Assembly (NCBI GenBank): GCA_903868595.1
Contig: CAIPVV010000004.1
Coordinates: 62,001 to 126,000 of the forward strand
DNA length: 64,000 bases
Reading direction: 5' to 3'
Source: an uncultured Pseudomonadota bacterium
GTDB taxonomy: Bacteria; Pseudomonadota; Gammaproteobacteria; Steroidobacterales; Steroidobacteraceae
Program-made: the position numbers and the translations under genes
The notes under the pieces: generated by a model
The model's database searches: none
What the model was told of the DNA's origin: nothing
What the model saw: only the letters and a program-made list of their open reading frames with translations
In this document: piece after piece, positions 36,525 through 45,771 of the stretch
How positions within the stretch are numbered: the stretch's first letter is position 1
Layout of the letters: each line of letters starts with the position of its first letter

Positions 36525-38588
36525 CTAGGCTTCGCCCGACGCGGCGAAGCCGCGGTTGCGCAGCAGGGCGTCGATCCGCGGCTGCCGCCCGCGGAACGCC
36601 TGGTAGCTCTCTGCGGGTTCGCGGCTGTTGCCGCGTTCCAGTACTTCGGTGCGCAGCCGCACCGCGACGTCCGCATGGAAGACGTCGCCGGCCTCCTTGA
36701 AGGCCTCGAAGCCATCGTGGTCCAGCACCTGGGACCACAGGTAGGCGTAGTAGCTGGCCGAGTACCCATCACTGCCGAAGATGTGCGCGAACTGCGTGGG
36801 GCGGTGGCGCATGACGATCTCCGGCGGCATGCCGAGCCGTGCGAGGGAGGCCGGCTCGAAGCTGCGGATATCGATCGCACCGTCGCGGCTGAGGTGCAGG
36901 TCCATGTCCACCCAGGCGGAGGCCAGGAACTCCAGCGTCGCGAAGCCCTGGTTGAACCGGCGGGCGCGCAGCACGCGCTCCATGAGCGCCTGCGGCATGG
37001 GCTCATCCGTGCCCGCGTGCCGCGCGAAGCGCTCCAGCACCTCCGGGCGCGTCGCCCAGTGCTCGTAGAGCTGCGAGGGGAACTCGACGAAATCCCGCGA
37101 CACGCTGGTGCCGGCCACCAGCGGATAAGCAGTGCGGCTGAGCAGGCCGTGCAGCGCATGGCCGAACTCATGGAACAGCGTGATCACATCGTCCAGCCCC
37201 AGCAGCGCCGTGGCGCCGGCGGCAGGCTTGGAGAAGTTGCAGACGTTCACCACGATCGGCTCCGCGCGCCCGTCGAAGTGCTCGGCGGTACGGAACTCGT
37301 TCATCCAGGCCCCGGAGCTCTTGCCGGGGCGGGCGAAGGGATCGAAATAGAAGAGGCCGATGCGCGTGCCATCGGGATGTTTCACGGTGAAGACCGTGAC
37401 GTCGGGGTGGTACACCGGCACGCTCGTGCAGGGCTGGAACGTAAGGCCGAACAGCTTGCCGGCGACCCAGAACGCGGCGGCCTGCATGTTCGGCAGGCTG
37501 AGGTAGGGTTTTACCTCCGACTCATCGATGTCGTAGCGGGCCTTGCGGGTCTTCTCCGCATAGTAGCGCCAGTCCCAGGGCGCGAGGCTAAACGTCCCGC
37601 CGCTCGCGTGGATCAGCGCCTGGAAGTCGCGGCGGTCCGCATCGGCGGCCTGCACGGCCGGCTCCCACATCGCCCGGATCAGCTCCAGGCCCGCCTGCGG
37701 CGTACCCGCCATGCTGTCGGCGAGCTGGTAGTCGGCATGCGTGGCATAGCCCAGCAGGCGGGCGCGCTCGGCGCGAAGCTGCAGGATGGCCGTGATCAGT
37801 TGCTTGTTGTCGTGGCGGTCGCCGTTGTCGCAGCGCCCGACCCACATCCTCCAGGCCCGCTCGCGCAGGTCGCGCCGCTCGGCGCTGGCCAGAAACGGCT
37901 CCATCGCCGAGCGGGTGTTGGCGATCACCCACCGGTCGGTCAGGCCGCGGCGCGCGGCCTCCGCCGCTGCGCCCTCCACCAGCGTCGCCGGCAGGCCCGC
38001 CAGGTCCGCGGCAGTCTCCAGCACGAGGCAGTGGTTCTCCTCGTCGGCCAGCAGGTTCTGGGTGAAGTCGGTGTAGTGCGTGGCCAGCTGCTGGTTGATC
38101 TGGGTGAGGCGCAGCTTCTCGGGCGTGCCCAGCTGGGCGCCACGCCGGATGAACTGGATGTGGTATCGCTCGACGACGCGCCGCTGCTCGGCCGTGAGGT
38201 CGGCGGTGGCAGTGGATGCGAAGACGGCCGCGATCCGCTCGTAGAGCCCGGGCTGCAGCCAGACCGCATCGCTGTGGGAAGCAAAGCGCGGCGCCAGGCG
38301 GCGCTCCACGTCCTGCATGGCCTTGTCCGCCATCGTGCCGCTGAGAGCGCTGTACACGCCGGTCACGCGCGCCAGGCGCCGCCCGGAGCGCTCCAGCGCC
38401 GCGATCGTATTGTGGAAATCCGGCGCCGCGGACTGCGTGGCGACCCGGCGGACTTCCTCCAGGTGCTCGGCGAAGGCGATATCGAAGGCGGGCTCGAAAT
38501 CCGCGGTGAGCACCGCGTCGAACGGCGGTGCCTGCAGCGACCCTGGCCAGGGCTGGAGCAGGGCCGGGGGGGCAATGGATTGGCGCAT
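36525..38588 (-). CDS. dcp: Peptidyl-dipeptidase / oligopeptidase, M3 family
   Basis: A 687-residue zinc peptidase that degrades small peptides in the cytosol or periplasm. H473-E-F-G-H477 (LFHEFGHALHGLLS) is the zinc motif, with YYAYLWSQVLDHDGFEAF near the end. The HALHGLLS context and the YYAYLW motif favour Dcp (peptidyl-dipeptidase) over oligopeptidase A. No signal peptide is seen, so a cytosolic role is likely. It lies 36 bases upstream of nothing on its strand; the next gene (MFS, 38625) reads the same way and may be co-transcribed into it. Confidence 0.9.
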   Translation of the reverse strand: MRQSIAPPALLQPWPGSLQAPPFDAVLTADFEPAFDIAFAEHLEEVRRVATQSAAPDFHNTIAALERSGRRLARVTGVYSALSGTMADKAMQDVERRLAPRFASHSDAVWLQPGLYERIAAVFASTATADLTAEQRRVVERYHIQFIRRGAQLGTPEKLRLTQINQQLATHYTDFTQNLLADEENHCLVLETAADLAGLPATLVEGAAAEAARRGLTDRWVIANTRSAMEPFLASAERRDLRERAWRMWVGRCDNGDRHDNKQLITAILQLRAERARLLGYATHADYQLADSMAGTPQAGLELIRAMWEPAVQAADADRRDFQALIHASGGTFSLAPWDWRYYAEKTRKARYDIDESEVKPYLSLPNMQAAAFWVAGKLFGLTFQPCTSVPVYHPDVTVFTVKHPDGTRIGLFYFDPFARPGKSSGAWMNEFRTAEHFDGRAEPIVVNVCNFSKPAAGATALLGLDDVITLFHEFGHALHGLLSRTAYPLVAGTSVSRDFVEFPSQLYEHWATRPEVLERFARHAGTDEPMPQALMERVLRARRFNQGFATLEFLASAWVDMDLHLSRDGAIDIRSFEPASLARLGMPPEIVMRHRPTQFAHIFGSDGYSASYYAYLWSQVLDHDGFEAFKEAGDVFHADVAVRLRTEVLERGNSREPAESYQAFRGRQPRIDALLRNRGFAASGEA

Positions 38589-38624
38589 CTTCGGGTAGTA
38601 CTACAGCCTGAAACGGCTGGGATT

Positions 38625-39875
38625 CTACGCTTTGTCGGTTCGCATCTTCTGCAAAACGGCGGGCGCCGTTTCCTGGAGGAACAGCGCCAGGATGCCGCCC
38701 AGCAGGGCGCAGCCAGCGGCGATGTAGATCGGGGCCCGGAGGCTGGTCATGTCCGCGATCCGGCCCGCCACCCACGGGGCGATGAAGCCGCCCGAGAGCT
38801 CGCCGATGCACACCACCAGGCCCATCGAGGTCGCCGCGCGCCCGTAGCCTAGGGTCTCGGCCGGCACGACGCCCATAAACAGTGCAAACCCGCCGGCGCC
38901 CATCCAGCCCACGAACATGATGACCGCCAGGCCCAGCAGCGGCCCCTGGTAGAGCATCGCGCCCAGCGGGCACAGCATGCTGATCAGGCACACCACGACC
39001 AGGACCGGGCGGCGCCCGATGCGGTCGGAGATCCACGGGGCCACGAAGGCGAAGGTCGCTGCGCTGAAGCCCAGGGCGCTCATCACCCCGCCCATGTCCT
39101 GCGGGGAGTAGCCACGCATCGTGGTCAGGTACAGCGGCAGGAAGCCCTGCGTGATCAGCATCCAGGCGACCATCGCGAAGCAGATGCCGCAGCACAGGGC
39201 GATATTGCGGACCTGCAGCATGGCCCACAGGCCCGGGCCGCTGGCCGCATCGCTACCGACGTTGGGATCGGCCGCCTGCTGCGCGGCGGCAGCGGGGGGC
39301 TCGCGAATCCAAAGCCAGATCATCAGCGCGCACAGCAGCCCCGGCGCGCCGGCAAGGAAGAACGCGGTGCGCCAGTCGTAGTGGCTCGCGATCGCTACCA
39401 GGACCACCGGCGCGACCGCCGAGCCCAGCAGCGCGCTGAAGACGGTCTGCAGGATGCCGGCATTCACGCCGCGGCGATTGGGTGAGGATTCAACGACCAT
39501 CATCGCCAGGCAGATCGGCAGGAATGGCCCCTCCGCGATGCCCATGATCACACGGGCCACCAGCAGGACCAGGAAGGAGTGCGCCAGGCCCGAGAGGATC
39601 GAGCAGGCTGAGAAAATCAGCACGATCGTAATCAGGAACGGTTTGCGTTTGCCGCTGCGATCCGACCAGGAGCCCAGGATGTAGGCTGACAGCGCCCACG
39701 TCAGCGCCAGGCCCGCGCCCAGCAGGCCCACCTGCTCATAGGTCAGCGCCAGATCCTTGACCAGGAAGGGCGTGAGGAACGCTACCGCGTTGCGGTCGAA
39801 GAAGGCCAGACCGAAGGTCAGGCCCAGCAAAAGCATCAGCCCGTTCTCGTAGCTCAACCACTTGCGCTGTGTCAC
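38625..39875 (-). CDS. MFS transporter, divergent to the catabolic operon
   Basis: A 416-residue, 12-helix transporter closely similar to the one at 851-2095 (FFDRNAVAFLTPFLVKDL at helix 1; GIAEGPFLPICLAMMV; SDRSGKRKP and SDRIGRRP in the two signature loops). The group includes importers of aromatic and other organic acids. Divergence from the 13-gene operon (126-base gap) suggests that it brings in the substrate or an intermediate; this is inference. Confidence 0.88.
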   Translation of the reverse strand: MTQRKWLSYENGLMLLLGLTFGLAFFDRNAVAFLTPFLVKDLALTYEQVGLLGAGLALTWALSAYILGSWSDRSGKRKPFLITIVLIFSACSILSGLAHSFLVLLVARVIMGIAEGPFLPICLAMMVVESSPNRRGVNAGILQTVFSALLGSAVAPVVLVAIASHYDWRTAFFLAGAPGLLCALMIWLWIREPPAAAAQQAADPNVGSDAASGPGLWAMLQVRNIALCCGICFAMVAWMLITQGFLPLYLTTMRGYSPQDMGGVMSALGFSAATFAFVAPWISDRIGRRPVLVVVCLISMLCPLGAMLYQGPLLGLAVIMFVGWMGAGGFALFMGVVPAETLGYGRAATSMGLVVCIGELSGGFIAPWVAGRIADMTSLRAPIYIAAGCALLGGILALFLQETAPAVLQKMRTDKA

Positions 39876-40001
39876 CGGGAGTCCCCACCGAGGCGCCTAC
39901 TATGCGGCAGGCTGTTGCGGCAATAGTCAGGGAATTTGGTACAGTCCGTCCACTAAATATTTTGATCCGTCGTCCGGGCGGGTCGAGCATCCGGGGGATC
40001 T

Positions 40002-41552
40002 GTGTCCAGTAGCGATATTGTGGTGATCGGGTCGGGCCACAACGGCCTCGTCGCGGGGGCCTACCTGGCCGCGGCCGGCAAGAAAGTCACCGTTTTGGAG
40101 CGCAACGCCTGGCATGGCGGCGGCGTGGTTACGCGGGAGCTGACGGTGCCGGGTTTCCGCCACGACCAGCACTCGATGGCGCACATCTTCATCCAGGGCA
40201 ACCCGCTGCTGGCCAATGACGAGCTGGGCCTGAAGTCCAAGTATGGGCTGCGATATGTCTTCCCGGAACTGCCGATGATGTCGGTGTTCGAGGACGGCTC
40301 GACCCTGGGCCTGTACCGCGACCGCGAGCGCACCTGTGCGGAGATCGCCAAGTTCTCTGCGCGCGACGCCGACAGCTACCGCCGGCTGGCCGACCAGGCG
40401 GCGGCCTGGCTGCCGATGATCGCCGCCACGCTCTACAGCGCACCGATGCCGCAGGGCGCCTCCTTCGCGCTCATGGACCAAAGCCGCGAGGGCCGGGAGC
40501 TCTGGAAGGTCACCCAGCAGAGCACCCACGACCTGCTTTGCCAGTATTTCGAGCACGACAAGGTGCGCATGCACTTTGCTCGCATCGCCGGGGAGAACCT
40601 GGTTTCGCCGGACGAGAAGTCCACCGCCATCGGCACCTTCGTGTTCGTCGGCTTCCTGGAAGCCTACGGCTTCGGCGTGCCGGTCGGCGGCAGCGGCGAG
40701 CTCACCCGCTCGCTCATCGACTACATCCGCGACCATGGTGGCCAGGTACTGGACAGCGTGGACGTGGAGCGCGTCATCGTCCGCAACGGGCGCGCCTGTG
40801 GCGCGCTGGCGAAGGATGGCCGCGAGTTCCTGGCCAAGGACGCCGTGATCGGCGCGATCCATCCGCACCACCTGCGCCGCATGGTCGCGGGCGTGGATCC
40901 GCTCGTCCTGAAGGACGCGGAGGCCACGGAGATGTCGCCGGCGGCCTGCATCACGGTGCACGCGGCGATGCAGCGGCCCCTGCGCTTCAAGGCTGGCGAT
41001 CACGTGAAGGCCGTCATGATCGAACTGCTGCCCAACCGCTACGAGACGCTGCGCCGCTCCTTCGACGACCTGCGCTATGGCGGCTTCTCCGCCTACCCGC
41101 TGGTGGGCCTGGGCTCGCTCACGATGTTCGATCCCTCGCGCGTGCCGGCCGGCAAGGCGACGATGCACGCCTGGGACTACGTGAATTACGAACGGCCGGA
41201 TGGCAAGGGCTGGCAGGACACGAAGCAGGCCTACGCCGAACGCATGATCGCGCACATGTCCGGCTTCATCGACGGGCTGCCGGAGGACATCATCGCTTAC
41301 CACTGCGACAGCCCGGAGGACATGGAGCGCACCTCGCCCAGCTTCCTGCGCGGCGACTTGCACGGCATTGCGACCACGACCTACCAGTCCGGCGCGCACC
41401 GGCCGACGCCGGACCTGGGCCAGATGGGCGTGCCCGGCGTAGACCGGCTGTACCTCGTGGGTCCGTTCCAGCATCCCGGTGGCGGTGTGTTCGGCGCCGG
41501 CCGCGCGGCCGCACTGCGCGCGTTCGATGACCTGGGACTGTCGTTCCCTTGA
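40002..41552 (+). CDS. FAD-dependent oxidoreductase, phytoene-desaturase-like (PYROXD2 type)
   Basis: A 516-residue flavoprotein that opens the catabolic operon. DIVVIGSGHNGLVAGAYLA (GxGxxG at 10-15) binds FAD and the acidic ERNAW follows. GGGVVTRELTVPGFRHDQHS and the late LYLVGPFQHPGGGVFGAGRAAA fit the phytoene dehydrogenase/PYROXD2 superfamily. It probably desaturates or oxidises an alicyclic substrate, not necessarily a carotenoid. The start is a GTG at 40002. It overlaps the next start by 4 bases. Confidence 0.86.
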   Translation: MSSSDIVVIGSGHNGLVAGAYLAAAGKKVTVLERNAWHGGGVVTRELTVPGFRHDQHSMAHIFIQGNPLLANDELGLKSKYGLRYVFPELPMMSVFEDGSTLGLYRDRERTCAEIAKFSARDADSYRRLADQAAAWLPMIAATLYSAPMPQGASFALMDQSREGRELWKVTQQSTHDLLCQYFEHDKVRMHFARIAGENLVSPDEKSTAIGTFVFVGFLEAYGFGVPVGGSGELTRSLIDYIRDHGGQVLDSVDVERVIVRNGRACGALAKDGREFLAKDAVIGAIHPHHLRRMVAGVDPLVLKDAEATEMSPAACITVHAAMQRPLRFKAGDHVKAVMIELLPNRYETLRRSFDDLRYGGFSAYPLVGLGSLTMFDPSRVPAGKATMHAWDYVNYERPDGKGWQDTKQAYAERMIAHMSGFIDGLPEDIIAYHCDSPEDMERTSPSFLRGDLHGIATTTYQSGAHRPTPDLGQMGVPGVDRLYLVGPFQHPGGGVFGAGRAAALRAFDDLGLSFP

Positions 41553-41770
41553 AACTGTACGGCGCCGACAACAAGGAGCTCATGGTCGTCACGGCCATCG
41601 AGCGGCAGGGCAATGAGCTGGTTCTGAAGGGCAAGATCTTCGGAACCATGCCGATGACCGCCAAGATTCGTCCCGAGGAAGTTCGCCAGGTGTTCGGCCT
41701 CATGAAGCCTCGGGTATTGCTGTTTGCCCTGTCGCTGCTGTTCCGGCGCGCCATACCGGCGAAGCGCTAA
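41549..41770 (+). CDS. Hypothetical 73-aa protein
   Basis: I do not recognise this protein. It begins MKLYGADNKELMVVTAIERQ, carries alternating beta-like segments (LVLKGKIFGTMPMTAKI, RPEEVRQVFGLM) and ends in a short hydrophobic stretch (LLFALSLLFRRA) that could be a membrane span. It overlaps the FAD oxidoreductase stop by ATGA, so it belongs to the operon. Possibly a small accessory factor. Confidence 0.7.
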   Translation: MKLYGADNKELMVVTAIERQGNELVLKGKIFGTMPMTAKIRPEEVRQVFGLMKPRVLLFALSLLFRRAIPAKR

Positions 41771-41793
41771 AAAGGTTGGAGATAACGCAAGCC

Positions 41794-42714
41794 ATGTCAG
41801 GCTCAGATCAACTTTCCGTCGGCTTCATTGGCGTCGGTCGCATGGGCGGACCGATGGCCACGCGCCTCATCGCCGCGGGCTACTCGCTGGTGGTGTTCGA
41901 CACGCAGGAGGCGGCGCTGGCCCCGCTTCTGGCCCAGGGCGCGCAGCGCGCCACCTCCCCGGCGGATGTCGCGGACCGGGCCGAGATCGTGATGGCCAGC
42001 CTGCCGACCCCCAAGATCGTGACCGAGGCCATCCTGGGCGCCACGGGCGCGGTCCAGGGGTCGCGCATGCAGGTGTTCGTGGACCTCTCCACCTCCGGCC
42101 CCGGCGCGACCATTGCGCTCTCCAAGGCGCTGCTCGCGCGCGGCGTTGCAAGCCTGGATGCGCCGGTCAGCGGCGGCGTCACCGGTGCCCGCAACGGCAA
42201 ACTCTCGCTGATGGTGTCGGGCCCGCGCGATGCGTACGACCGCGTGGAGCCCCTCATCAAGCACCTCGGGCGCCTCTTCTACCTGGGCGACCAGCCCGGC
42301 CTGGGCCAGACGCTCAAGCTCGCCAACAATCTGATGTCGGCCGCGGCGATCGCCATCACCGCCGAGGCGATGACCATGGGCGTCAAGGCGGGGATCGACC
42401 CCACGGTCATGCTGGAGGTGCTGAACGCCTCCAGTGGCCGCAACACGGCCACCGAGGACAAGTATCCGCGCTGCGTGGTGACGCGCCGCTTCGACTTCGG
42501 CTTCAGCACGGGCCTCTCCTTCAAGGACGTGCGGCTGTGCGTGGAGGAGGCGGAGGCGCTGGGCGTGCCGATGGTGGTGGGCTCCGCGGTGCGGCAGATG
42601 CTGTCCATTACGCAGAACCAGTTCGGCGCCGACTCGGACTGCACCTGCATCGCCAAGACGGTGGAGCAATGGGCAGGCTGCGAGATTGGCGGCCAGAATT
42701 CAAACGACAAGTAG
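41794..42714 (+). CDS. 3-hydroxyisobutyrate-dehydrogenase-like NAD(P) oxidoreductase
   Basis: A 306-residue beta-hydroxyacid dehydrogenase (HIBADH/GarR family). VGFIGVGRMGGPMATRL is the Rossmann motif, DLSTSGPGATIAL the substrate-binding loop, DAPVSGGVTGARNGKL is diagnostic, and LKLANNLMSAAAIAITAEAM contains the catalytic Lys region. The ATG at 41794 is chosen over a TTG at 41776. It could oxidise a hydroxy acid or a hydroxymethyl side chain formed in the pathway. Confidence 0.9.
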   Translation: MSGSDQLSVGFIGVGRMGGPMATRLIAAGYSLVVFDTQEAALAPLLAQGAQRATSPADVADRAEIVMASLPTPKIVTEAILGATGAVQGSRMQVFVDLSTSGPGATIALSKALLARGVASLDAPVSGGVTGARNGKLSLMVSGPRDAYDRVEPLIKHLGRLFYLGDQPGLGQTLKLANNLMSAAAIAITAEAMTMGVKAGIDPTVMLEVLNASSGRNTATEDKYPRCVVTRRFDFGFSTGLSFKDVRLCVEEAEALGVPMVVGSAVRQMLSITQNQFGADSDCTCIAKTVEQWAGCEIGGQNSNDK

Positions 42715-42725
42715 GTCACGAGATC

Positions 42726-43373
42726 ATGAGCAACGATTTATTCGAGAAGGGCCTGGCGGTTCGCAAGGCAGTGCTGGGCGCCGAATACGTGGAGAAGTCG
42801 CTGGCGGGCGCCGATGACTTCAGCCGTCCGATGCAGGAGCTGGCCACCGAGTACTGCTGGGGCAAGGTGTGGACCCGCGAAGGCCTCAAGCGTCGCGAAC
42901 GCAGCATCCTCAACCTGGGCATGATCAGTGCGCTAAACCGCCCGCACGAGCTCAAGCTGCACGTGAAGGCCGCGCTTAACAACGGGCTCTCGCGCGAGGA
43001 GATCTCAGAGATCTTCCTGCAGGTAGCCGTGTACTGCGGCATCCCGGCTGGCATCGACTCGGTGCGCATCGCGCGCGAGGCGTTTGCAGAACTTGACGCC
43101 GCCAAGCCCTACGCGACGGTAAGCAGGCATGGCTGCAGCAGACCTTCGGCACTGGCAGATCGGCGATGTGACGGTAACGCGCATCGTGGAGATCGGCGGG
43201 TTCGCCGACAATATCGCGATGTTGTACGCCGGTGCGGACGCCGACTGGCTCAGGAGCTTCAAGTGGCTGGGGCCGGAGTTCGTGACGCCCGAAGGCCTCA
43301 TGATCATCTCCTTCCAGGCCTTCCTGGTGACGACCCCCACGCGGCGCATCCTGGTCGATACCTGCATCGGTAA
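42726..43373 (+). CDS. Carboxymuconolactone-decarboxylase-family protein, abnormal C-terminus
   Basis: Residues 1-125 form a normal CMD/PcaC-like protein (AVLGAEYVEKSL; ATEYCWGKVWTREGLKRRERSIL; ELKLHVKAALNNGLSREEI; VAVYCGIPAGID). The family is about 130 residues long, but this frame does not stop there. It continues another 80 or so Arg-rich residues, which are the out-of-frame translation of the next gene. A TAA (43120-43122) exactly where the family should end is in the +1 frame, so a one-base indel (real or a sequence error) has probably removed the stop. Functional PcaC would convert an aromatic-pathway lactone, but the family also contains AhpD-like peroxidase proteins. Confidence 0.75.
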   Translation: MSNDLFEKGLAVRKAVLGAEYVEKSLAGADDFSRPMQELATEYCWGKVWTREGLKRRERSILNLGMISALNRPHELKLHVKAALNNGLSREEISEIFLQVAVYCGIPAGIDSVRIAREAFAELDAAKPYATVSRHGCSRPSALADRRCDGNAHRGDRRVRRQYRDVVRRCGRRLAQELQVAGAGVRDARRPHDHLLPGLPGDDPHAAHPGRYLHR

Positions 43374-44010
43374 CGACCGTAAGAGCCGCTTCGCGGTGTT
43401 CGATAACTTGAAGACCCAGTTCCTGGAGGACCTGGAGCTGGCCGGCTGCCATCCGGAGAAGGTTGATACCGTGCTGTGCACCCACCTGCATTTCGACCAC
43501 GTGGGCTGGAATACCCGCCTGGTGGACGGCAAGTGGGTCCCCAGCTTCCCCAACGCGCGGCACCTGTTTGGTCGCACGGAATGGGATCACCTGAAGAAGC
43601 TGCATGAGGCGGGTGACTCGCACGCCATGCACCTGCCTGATGCGCTGCAGCCCGTCATCGACGCAGGGCTGGCGGACTTCATCGATGCCGACCACGACGT
43701 GTGCGAGGAGATCAGTCTGATATCGACCCCGGGGCATACGCCGGGCCACGTCAGCGTGCTCATTCGTTCACGGGGCGAGGAGGCCGTGATCACCGGCGAC
43801 CTGATGCACCACCCGGTGCAGTGCGCGGTGCCGGACCGACAGGCCAACTTCGACGAGGACAAGGATCTGGCCTGCGCGACGCGGCGCAAGTTCCTTGCGA
43901 ACTATGACGCGCGCCGGGCGCTGATCATCGGCAGCCACTTCGCGGAACCCACGGCAGGCTGGTTCGAGAAGGACGGCTCGGCCTGGAAGTTCATCGCGCG
44001 CAAAGCCTAG
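43129..44010 (+). CDS. Metallo-beta-lactamase-fold hydrolase
   Basis: A 293-residue MBL-fold enzyme with the zinc motif H119-L-H121-F-D123-H124, then STPGHTPGHVSV and ITGDLMHHPVQCA. This subgroup includes lactonases and alkylsulfatase- or quorum-type hydrolases, so a lactone or ester intermediate is a reasonable substrate. The ATG at 43129 sits just after a TAA in the +1 frame of the preceding gene; the frame of the preceding gene runs over it for 245 bases. Confidence 0.88.
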   Translation: MAAADLRHWQIGDVTVTRIVEIGGFADNIAMLYAGADADWLRSFKWLGPEFVTPEGLMIISFQAFLVTTPTRRILVDTCIGNDRKSRFAVFDNLKTQFLEDLELAGCHPEKVDTVLCTHLHFDHVGWNTRLVDGKWVPSFPNARHLFGRTEWDHLKKLHEAGDSHAMHLPDALQPVIDAGLADFIDADHDVCEEISLISTPGHTPGHVSVLIRSRGEEAVITGDLMHHPVQCAVPDRQANFDEDKDLACATRRKFLANYDARRALIIGSHFAEPTAGWFEKDGSAWKFIARKA

Positions 44011-44050
44011 ATATTCACTCAACAAGACCAAGACGCTGGAGCGGACACAC

Positions 44051-44464
44051 ATGGTACAAGCCGACACGGATGCCGAGCGCACGGTGGTGCACTTCTTTGA
44101 GACGCTGAGCACGGGCGACCTGGAGAAGGTGCGGGTGCTGCTGCACGACGACGTGACCTGGACGCCGCAGGTAAAGGACATTCCGGGCGCCGGGGTCCAC
44201 CGTGGCAAGAAGGGCATCATCGATGAGTTCCTGGCGCCGGTGCGCGGGATGTTCAAGCCGGGGGACCCGAAGGTCCACCTGTTGAGCATCGTCTCCAAGG
44301 GACCGCTGGTGATGCTGGAGTCCCATGGCCTGGGCGCGCTGGCCAATGGCAAGCCCTATGACAACCGCTACGCCTGGGCCGTCGAGGTTCGTGACGGCAA
44401 GATCTTTGCGATCCGCGAGTACATGGATAGCCTCTATGTCTCCAAGCTCTTTGCCGCGGACTAG
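44051..44464 (+). CDS. SnoaL/limonene-epoxide-hydrolase-like protein
   Basis: A 137-residue NTF2-fold protein. VHFFETLSTGDLEKVRVLLHDDVTW opens the fold, GKKGIIDEFLAPVRGMF follows, and VEVRDGKIFAIREYMDSLYV closes it with the Arg-Glu-Tyr-Asp often used for catalysis. Members act as epoxide hydrolases, cyclases or isomerases of terpenoid and polyketide substrates. Position within the operon supports a catabolic isomerase or hydrolase role. Confidence 0.78.
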   Translation: MVQADTDAERTVVHFFETLSTGDLEKVRVLLHDDVTWTPQVKDIPGAGVHRGKKGIIDEFLAPVRGMFKPGDPKVHLLSIVSKGPLVMLESHGLGALANGKPYDNRYAWAVEVRDGKIFAIREYMDSLYVSKLFAAD

Positions 44465-44609
44465 CCGGCTGTAGACGCGTGCCCGATGACACGACCCCAG
44501 GGGCCGGCATCGGCGGCGCTGTCCCGCCACGGGCGCGGGCGACTGATTGGATCGAACTGCATCGGGATGGCGACTTCGTCGCCGACTGTCAATAAAACGG
44601 GGAACAGAC

Positions 44610-45761
44610 GTGAGCGAAACAGGATTCTGGACGGAGAGGCTCGGCCACGTACGCACGGTGGTGGAGGCCGACATCGAGCGCCGCCGCTACCACGGCGCGG
44701 TGATCACGGTGGCGCGCGGCGGCAAGCCGGCGCTGCAGTTGACACTGGGAACGGCCGACCGCGAACGGGCCAAGCCGCTGACGCCGGATTCGGTGTTCAG
44801 CATCTTCTCCGTCACCAAGGCCATCACCAACATCCTGGTGCTGCGCGCGATCGAGCTGGGGCGCTTCTCCCTGACCACGAAGGTATCGGAGATCATCCCG
44901 GAATTCTCCGGTGGCCTGCGCCAGCACATCACCGTCTTCCACCTGATCACCCACACCTCCGGCCTGCCCATGATCTGGACGCCGAAGCAGGGCATGTATA
45001 TCGACGAGTTCGACACGGTGCTCGCCGCGATCATCGAGCTCGTGCACTCGGTGGAGCCGCCGGGCGAACGTGCGGCCTACTCGCCGATGGCCAACCACGT
45101 GCTGCTCGGTGAATGCCTGCGGCGTACCGATCCGCAGCGCCGCGGCTACCGCCAGATCGTCGAGCAGGACCTCTTCGGCCCGCTCGCCATGCGCGATTCG
45201 GCCGTCGGCCTGCGCCGGGACTTGAAGAGCCGCCATGTCGTTCCGGATTTCCAGGGCAACGTCGCCAACGAGCATCCGGGTCACAACAACCTGGGCCGTG
45301 ACGGCGCCTTTCAGGAGGAGTTCGCCGAGATGCCGTGGGTTGGCGTGGCCACCACGGTGCCCGACTTGTTCCGCTTCGCCGAGATGCTGCGTCGCGGCGG
45401 CGAGCTGGACGGCACGCGGATCCTCTCCCCGGCGACCATCGATCTGGCCACGCGCAACTGGACGGGGGAGAAGCCCAACGAGCTCTACAAGATCCTCGCC
45501 CACAAGCGCGGCTGGCAGCCGTCGCCGGCCTACATCGGCCTGGGCTTCTCGTTGCGCGGCGATACGGTCTGCAACCACATGTTCGGAACGCTGACCTCTC
45601 CCCGGACCTTTGGCAACTACGGCGCCGGTAGCGCGCTGTACTGGGTCGATCCGGAGCGCGACGTCACCTTCGTGTGCCTGACGGCGGGCGTGCTGGATCC
45701 CAACGCCAACATCGAGCGCTTCCAGCAGCTCTCCGACATCGTCACCTCCGCGGTGCTGTGA
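44610..45761 (+). CDS. Serine hydrolase, class C beta-lactamase/esterase family
   Basis: A 383-residue SxxK hydrolase without a signal peptide, thus cytosolic. S67-V-T-K70 is the catalytic motif, and Y157-S-P replaces YxN, fitting family VIII carboxylesterases. FHLITHTSGLPMIW and PDLFRFAEMLRRGG fit the family. Placement in an operon with lactone and alcohol enzymes suggests ester cleavage. The GTG at 44610 follows CGGGGAAC. A 145-base gap before it could hold an internal promoter. Confidence 0.85.
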   Translation: MSETGFWTERLGHVRTVVEADIERRRYHGAVITVARGGKPALQLTLGTADRERAKPLTPDSVFSIFSVTKAITNILVLRAIELGRFSLTTKVSEIIPEFSGGLRQHITVFHLITHTSGLPMIWTPKQGMYIDEFDTVLAAIIELVHSVEPPGERAAYSPMANHVLLGECLRRTDPQRRGYRQIVEQDLFGPLAMRDSAVGLRRDLKSRHVVPDFQGNVANEHPGHNNLGRDGAFQEEFAEMPWVGVATTVPDLFRFAEMLRRGGELDGTRILSPATIDLATRNWTGEKPNELYKILAHKRGWQPSPAYIGLGFSLRGDTVCNHMFGTLTSPRTFGNYGAGSALYWVDPERDVTFVCLTAGVLDPNANIERFQQLSDIVTSAVL

Positions 45762-45771
45762 GGAGATAGGC

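Noticed and set aside
36675-38852. A 725-codon plus-strand frame and an overlapping 546-codon minus frame
   Set aside because: Both are shadows of the M3 peptidase and MFS genes; the peptidase frame has a full zinc motif.
39901-40001. Promoter elements in the MFS/FAD-oxidoreductase gap
   Set aside because: An AT-rich stretch (39954-39975) is suggestive, but no -35/-10 pair with acceptable spacing was found and no dyad was visible, so no site is called.
39927-41474. A 515-codon minus frame across the FAD oxidoreductase
   Set aside because: The plus frame has a perfect dinucleotide-binding motif and ends in FAD-contact residues; the minus frame has no recognisable domain.
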